Assembly: GCF_900187965.1 (NCBI RefSeq)
Contig: NZ_FZNL01000003.1
Span: 186,001 to 250,000, forward strand
From: Flavobacterium sp. ov086
GTDB taxonomy: Bacteria > Bacteroidota > Bacteroidia > Flavobacteriales > Flavobacteriaceae
Direction of reading: 5' to 3'
DNA length: 64,000 nt
Part shown: piece after piece, positions 60,439-64,000 of the stretch
Layout: the number at the start of each line of letters is the position of its first letter
Numbering within the stretch: the stretch's first letter is position 1
The notes under the pieces: model-generated
What the model was told of the DNA's origin: nothing
Seen by the model: only the letters and a program-made list of their open reading frames with translations
The model's database searches: none
Translations under genes and position numbers: made by a program

Positions 60439-60446
60439 TAATTTTG
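60439..60446 (+). promoter_or_regulatory. -7 box of rimO
   Basis: TAATTTTG matches TAnnTTTG and lies 19 bases before the ATG. No TTG is found at standard spacing. Confidence 0.5.
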
Positions 60447-60465
60447 CACTCCAATTTATAAAAGT

Positions 60466-61779
60466 ATGAGAACCAAGTCTTTAAAAAAGAACAAAATTAA
60501 CGTAATCACTCTTGGGTGTTCGAAAAATGTGTATGACAGTGAAGTGCTTATGGGTCAGCTTCGTGCAAACGGAAAAGAAGTTGAACATGAAGCTCCAGCA
60601 GAAAGAGAAGGAAACATTATCGTAATCAACACTTGTGGTTTTATTGACAATGCTAAAGCGGAATCAGTAAACATGATTTTGGAATATGCTGATAAAAAAG
60701 ACAAAGGATTAGTGGATAAGGTTTTTGTGACTGGATGTTTATCTGAACGCTACAGACCAGACTTAGAAAAAGAAATTCCGAATGTAGATCAATATTTTGG
60801 TACAACTGAGTTACCTCAATTATTGAAAGCATTAGGTGCCGACTATAAACATGAATTATTAGGAGAACGTTTGACTACGACTCCAAAAAATTATGCTTAC
60901 TTAAAAATTGCCGAAGGTTGCGACAGACCTTGCAGTTTTTGTGCTATTCCGCTTATGCGTGGAAAACACGTTTCGCAATCTATTGAAAAATTGGTTAAAG
61001 AAGCTGAAGGTTTAGCAAAAAATGGCGTTAAAGAATTGATCTTAATCGCTCAGGATTTAACATATTACGGACTTGATATTTACAAAAAGAGAAATCTTGC
61101 TGAGCTTCTTGAAGCTTTGGTAAAAGTTGAAGGTATTGAGTGGATTCGTCTGCATTATGCCTTCCCTACAGGTTTCCCAATGGATGTTTTGGAAGTAATG
61201 AAACGTGAACCTAAGATTTGTAATTATATAGATATTCCGTTGCAGCATATTTCAGATTCAATTTTGAAATCTATGCGCCGTGGTACTACTCAGGCCAAAA
61301 CAACTCAGTTATTGAAAGATTTTCGCGCTGCAGTTCCGGGAATGGCAATCAGAACTACTTTGATCGTTGGTTACCCTGGTGAAACTCAGGAAGATTTTGA
61401 GATTTTGAAAGATTTTGTTCAGGAAATGAAATTTGACAGAATGGGTTGTTTTGCTTATTCTCATGAAGAAAACACTCATGCTTACTTATTGGAAGATGAT
61501 ATTCCTGATGATGTTAAACAAGCGAGAGCTAACGAAATAATGGAATTACAATCTCAAATTTCATGGGATTTAAATCAGGAGAAAGTAGGTCAGGTTTTTA
61601 AATGTATCATTGACAGAAAAGAAGGTGCTCATTTTGTGGGTAGAACGGAGTTTGATAGCCCTGATGTTGACAACGAGGTTTTGATTGATGCGTCTAAACA
61701 TTACGTAAAAACTGGTGAATTTGTTAATATAAGAATAATAGAGGCGACAGAATTTGATTTATACGGAGAACCTGCTTAA
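60466..61779 (+). CDS. rimO: Ribosomal protein S12 methylthiotransferase
   Basis: RimO is a radical-SAM enzyme that methylthiolates an aspartate of ribosomal protein S12. The 437-residue protein has the N-terminal UPF0004 domain with cluster-binding cysteines in LGCSKN, NTCGFID and VTGCLSERY. The radical-SAM motif is CDRPCSFCAIP near residue 149 (C-x3-C-x2-C). A C-terminal TRAM domain ends in RIIEATEFDLYGE. RimO rather than MiaB is indicated by NTCGFIDNAKAES and PLMRGKHVS. Confidence 0.95.
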   Translation: MRTKSLKKNKINVITLGCSKNVYDSEVLMGQLRANGKEVEHEAPAEREGNIIVINTCGFIDNAKAESVNMILEYADKKDKGLVDKVFVTGCLSERYRPDLEKEIPNVDQYFGTTELPQLLKALGADYKHELLGERLTTTPKNYAYLKIAEGCDRPCSFCAIPLMRGKHVSQSIEKLVKEAEGLAKNGVKELILIAQDLTYYGLDIYKKRNLAELLEALVKVEGIEWIRLHYAFPTGFPMDVLEVMKREPKICNYIDIPLQHISDSILKSMRRGTTQAKTTQLLKDFRAAVPGMAIRTTLIVGYPGETQEDFEILKDFVQEMKFDRMGCFAYSHEENTHAYLLEDDIPDDVKQARANEIMELQSQISWDLNQEKVGQVFKCIIDRKEGAHFVGRTEFDSPDVDNEVLIDASKHYVKTGEFVNIRIIEATEFDLYGEPA

Positions 61780-61821
61780 ATTTACGCTAAAGAATTATCA
61801 ATTTTAGATAAAAATATTTAT

Positions 61822-62388
61822 ATGAAACCTACTCAATCTTTTTTTCTTTTGGTTTTTACTATAATCTGTTTCAATTCTGCTTCAGCACAATACGGAAATG
61901 GTTATAATAATGGTTACGGTGGTGGTGGTTATGGCAATAATGGCTATGGAAGAGGTGGCGGAATGGGAATGGACCGAAGCATGATGGCTGGTCAGCAACA
62001 AAATACGCCTAGTAAACCTAAAGAAATTCCTGCAGAAGAAACAGCCGGTAAAATTGTTGAACAAATGAAACCGGAAGTTAATCTTGATGAACTTCAAGCA
62101 ATTGCAATTACAAACGTTTTGGCAGATAGCTTGAGAGAACAAGGAATTCTTTTGAAAAATGAAAGTAGCAGTCAGGATCAAAAAATTGAGCAAATTAAAG
62201 CTTTAAGAGAAAGCACTACTAAAAAAATAACAGCTTTTTTAAATCCCGATCAAATAGAAAAGTACACCACTTTTATGAGCAGCTTTAAAGAAGTTAAAAA
62301 GTCAAAATCAAAAAAGAAAAAGGACAATAAAGATTCAGAAACACAAGAAATAAAAGAAGATTCAGGAGCGGCAAAAATTCAAGAATAA
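61822..62388 (+). CDS. Secreted Gly-rich protein with CpxP-like helical region
   Basis: The 188-residue protein has a signal peptide (ending SASAQ) and a Gly/Asn/Tyr-rich stretch (YGNGYNNGYGGGGYGNNGYG; residues about 24-50). A helical region (EETAGKIVEQMKPEVNLDELQAIAITNVLADSLREQ, LNPDQIEKYTTFMSSFKEVK) follows, and a Lys/Asp/Glu-rich tail. The pattern of helices ending in LNPDQIEKY is similar to small Spy/CpxP-like periplasmic proteins. No function can be assigned. It is 42 bases after rimO and 34 before the amidase gene. Confidence 0.72.
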   Translation: MKPTQSFFLLVFTIICFNSASAQYGNGYNNGYGGGGYGNNGYGRGGGMGMDRSMMAGQQQNTPSKPKEIPAEETAGKIVEQMKPEVNLDELQAIAITNVLADSLREQGILLKNESSSQDQKIEQIKALRESTTKKITAFLNPDQIEKYTTFMSSFKEVKKSKSKKKKDNKDSETQEIKEDSGAAKIQE

Positions 62389-62422
62389 TTGTTCGAACCT
62401 CATCTTAAAAATCTAAGTAACC

Positions 62423-63328
62423 ATGTCAAAAAAACATTTTTGTTATCTGATTTTAGCAATTACTATTACTTCTTGCTCTACAAATCCTTATAAAAACACT
62501 GAAAAAGCTTACGATCAACAGCTTAAAACTTTAGAAAACCAAATTACAAGTAAAGACCCACAGGCAATTCCTCCTATTCCTCCTGTTGTCATAGACACTT
62601 CTTATGCATCACAATTAGGGATTGTAAAAGATACTTTATCAAAAACAGGATCTACTTATTTGCAAAATGGCGTAAATACAGAATGGGTTGGTACGGTAAA
62701 TTTTAATTTAAGAAAACCTAGCTTTATTATTTTGCACCATACGGCGCAAGATTCTATTCAGCAAACCATTAAAACTTTTACCTTAACGAGAACACAAGTA
62801 AGTGCTCATTATATTATTTCCGAAAACGGAAAGGTGGTCCAGATGCTGAATGATTATTTAAGAGCATGGCATGCCGGAGCTTCAACTTGGGGTAAAAATA
62901 CTGATTTGAATTCTTCTTCTATTGGAATTGAGATTGATAATAATGGTTTCAAACCTTTTACAGAAGCACAAATTAGCAGTTTGGTAGCTCTTTTGACCAA
63001 ATTGAAAAAAGAATACAATATTCCAACTCAAAATATTTTAGGACATTCTGATATTGCTCCTGGCAGAAAACAAGACCCAAGTGCTTTATTTCCCTGGAAA
63101 ACACTTGCCGAAAAAGGTTTTGGTATCTGGCCGGACGAGGTTCTTGAAGAGGCTCCGTTTGACTTTAAAATTGAACAGGCTTTGAGAATTATTGGCTACA
63201 ATACTAAGAATCTCTCAGCTGCAATTATGGCTTTTAAATTACATTATATTCAAACTGATGTAACATCTACTTTAGACCGAAAAACTATTGACACGATTTA
63301 CTCGATCTATAAGAAACAAATTCAGTAA
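62423..63328 (+). CDS. AmpD-like N-acetylmuramoyl-L-alanine amidase lipoprotein
   Basis: The 301-residue protein has a lipobox (ITITSCS, Cys near 18) and an Amidase_2 domain. Zinc-ligand and catalytic positions appear in FIILHHTAQDS near 110, SAHYIISENGKVVQMLND, RAWHAGASTWG, IGIEIDNNG, and LGHSDIAPGRKQDPSALFPW near 218. A C-terminal helical region of about 65 residues (EQALRIIGYNTKN, AIMAFKLHY) looks like a peptidoglycan-binding PGB_1-type domain. It should cleave the amide bond between MurNAc and the stem peptide in the periplasm. Confidence 0.93.
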   Translation: MSKKHFCYLILAITITSCSTNPYKNTEKAYDQQLKTLENQITSKDPQAIPPIPPVVIDTSYASQLGIVKDTLSKTGSTYLQNGVNTEWVGTVNFNLRKPSFIILHHTAQDSIQQTIKTFTLTRTQVSAHYIISENGKVVQMLNDYLRAWHAGASTWGKNTDLNSSSIGIEIDNNGFKPFTEAQISSLVALLTKLKKEYNIPTQNILGHSDIAPGRKQDPSALFPWKTLAEKGFGIWPDEVLEEAPFDFKIEQALRIIGYNTKNLSAAIMAFKLHYIQTDVTSTLDRKTIDTIYSIYKKQIQ

Positions 63329-63349
63329 AATATTTCACACAAGATATAA

Positions 63350-63389
63350 CAAACGCATTTCCGGAAAACCAGAAATGCGTTTTTCTTTT
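63350..63389 (+). terminator. Intrinsic terminator after the amidase gene
   Basis: AAACGCATTT (63351-63360) pairs with AAATGCGTTT (63373-63382), with a small inner CCGG/CCAG loop, followed by TTCTTTT. Confidence 0.8.
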
Positions 63390-63699
63390 ACACAATATTC
63401 TTGCTTATGTTTCTGTATAAACAATTGTCTATAAGTATAAAAGGTTGGAGATTTGCGTTTATCCCTACAAAAGAAACAAATACTTTTAACCACATAGAAA
63501 AAGATGCACACCTGTGCATCTCTACAGTTATGCAGACAGAATCTGGATTTTATAAAAGGTTACCACGAATCACACTAATTTACACTAATACTGCTGTATA
63601 GCGCAAAGCGAGAAAAAATTAGCGAAAATCCGTGTAATTCGTAGCAAAAAAAATCTTTTAAATCAATATAATCTGTGGCAAAAAAACAATCCTTTCAAA
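63390..63699. other. Gene-free stretch with repeats
   Basis: No believable gene is present; a 66-codon reading at 63401-63601 includes repeat sequence. It contains a CCACGAAT-type repeat (63562-63646), direct words of the GATGCACACCTGTGCATC palindrome type (63504-63521), and AATCTGTGGCAAAAAA words. Confidence 0.55.
63562..63646. repeat. CCACGAAT-type repeat, degenerate copy
   Basis: ACCACGAATCACACTAATTTACAC is mirrored loosely by TTAGCGAAAATCC and GTGTAATTCGTAGC. The centre contains CTGTATAGCGCAAAGCGAG. Least symmetric of the four copies in the window. Confidence 0.6.
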
Positions 63700-63738
63700 T
63701 AAAAAAGCTGCCAAAACATTAGTATGTTTCGACAGCTC
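63700..63738 (-). terminator. Intrinsic terminator of the barrel gene at the right edge
   Basis: On the minus strand AGCTGTCGAAACAT (63724-63737) pairs with ATGTTTTGGCAGCT (63706-63719; with wobbles), loop ACTA, followed by TTTTTTATTT. It lies about 30 bases after the stop. Confidence 0.85.
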
Positions 63739-63769
63739 CAAAAAAAAAAAAAAATATCAATCTTTATCT

Positions 63770-64000
63770 CTAGAAAGAGTATGTTGTAGCAATTAACCCA
63801 AAGAATGATCCTCCTGTTGGAAGAGCGTCTTTGTCCAGAAAAACATCTTCTGATGCTGCGTCGTATCTGAACTCAGGAATTATTGTTAGTTTTCCAACTT
63901 TGTAATTTAACGAAATTGTGTTTGCAAAAACGTTTGTTCCGGCAACTGCTCCTAAACTTGCCGCAGCATCTTTGGCATCAAAATATTCCATTCTGTATGC
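63770..64000 (-). CDS. Outer-membrane beta-barrel protein, C-terminal part (window edge)
   Basis: The open frame enters from the right edge and gives the last 76 residues. It reads as amphipathic strands (RMEYFDAKDAAASLG, TISLNYKVGKLTIIPEFRYDAAS, FFGLIATTYSF), and the chain ends in Phe, the usual outer-membrane barrel signal. The pattern YKVGKLTIIPEFRYD fits the OmpL-like (bbp2-type) porin family common in Flavobacterium. The in-frame Met at 63989-63991 is internal, not the true start. Confidence 0.75.
   Translation of the reverse strand, partial: AYRMEYFDAKDAAASLGAVAGTNVFANTISLNYKVGKLTIIPEFRYDAASEDVFLDKDALPTGGSFFGLIATTYSF

Noticed and set aside
63401-63601. 66-codon ORF after the amidase gene
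   Set aside because: Starts next to a terminator and runs through a CCACGAAT-type repeat; no protein-like pattern.

Overview
The window is chromosomal DNA from a member of the Bacteroidota, most likely a Flavobacterium close to the F. johnsoniae type. Supporting signs are A/T-rich leaders without Shine-Dalgarno motifs, TAnnTTTG-type -7 boxes, a type IX secretion (type B) C-terminal domain, lipoproteins and TonB/OmpP1-type outer-membrane proteins, and many intergenic palindromic repeats. Apart from the tRNA cluster nearly everything is protein coding. There is no phage, IS element or CRISPR array.

1-10060: a tryptophan operon. A leader peptide with three consecutive Trp codons and a terminator/antiterminator pair precede trpE-(lipoprotein)-trpG-(GNAT)-trpD-trpC-trpF-trpB-(gamma-glutamylcyclotransferase-like)-(nitrilase-like)-trpA. 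Related GTTTCA-type palindromes sit in four of the junctions. 10120-14870: a TetR-controlled tripartite efflux operon (TetR, TolC, EmrA-like, EmrB-like) behind two tandem palindromic operators. 15000-18700: yaaA (-), the CCA-adding enzyme and heme A synthase.

18650-26000 (minus strand): a LytS-like histidine kinase fused to a 2TM domain, four small 2TM proteins and a LytTR response regulator, then two small secreted proteins and a TonB-dependent receptor. 26000-29230: a run of small enzymes (nitrilase-like, DinB-like, unknown, YciI-like, hexapeptide acetyltransferase, VOC). 29400-33850: ClC channel, HPP membrane protein, pRiA4b ORF-3-like protein, four-helix-bundle protein and nucleoid-associated protein. 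A heptanucleotide tandem repeat follows at 34056-34150.

34150-45250: a TetR/SDR pair sharing an operator motif, a large GAF protein, an HD domain fused to a Pycsar-type membrane effector domain (PycTM), a 1244-residue phosphoesterase/beta-barrel lipoprotein, a beta-propeller-like lipoprotein and a protein with faint kinase-like motifs. 45350-53660: an ABC exporter, a T9SS-secreted adhesin-like protein, typA, and a PAS histidine kinase with its response regulator.

53660-64000: a G-poor gene-free stretch, an FkbM methyltransferase with an in-frame stop that seems to cut off its C-terminus, rpsT, three tRNA-Glu genes with a clear promoter, proS, a Gly/Tyr/Asn-rich lipoprotein next to an OmpP1/FadL protein, rimO, a Gly-rich secreted protein, an AmpD-like amidase, and the end of an outer-membrane barrel gene.

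The strongest candidates for new biology are the trp attenuator, the kinase-2TM array, the HD-PycTM protein, the phosphoesterase/kinase-like/barrel fusion and the interrupted FkbM gene. All functional statements are homology-by-eye; no searches were run.
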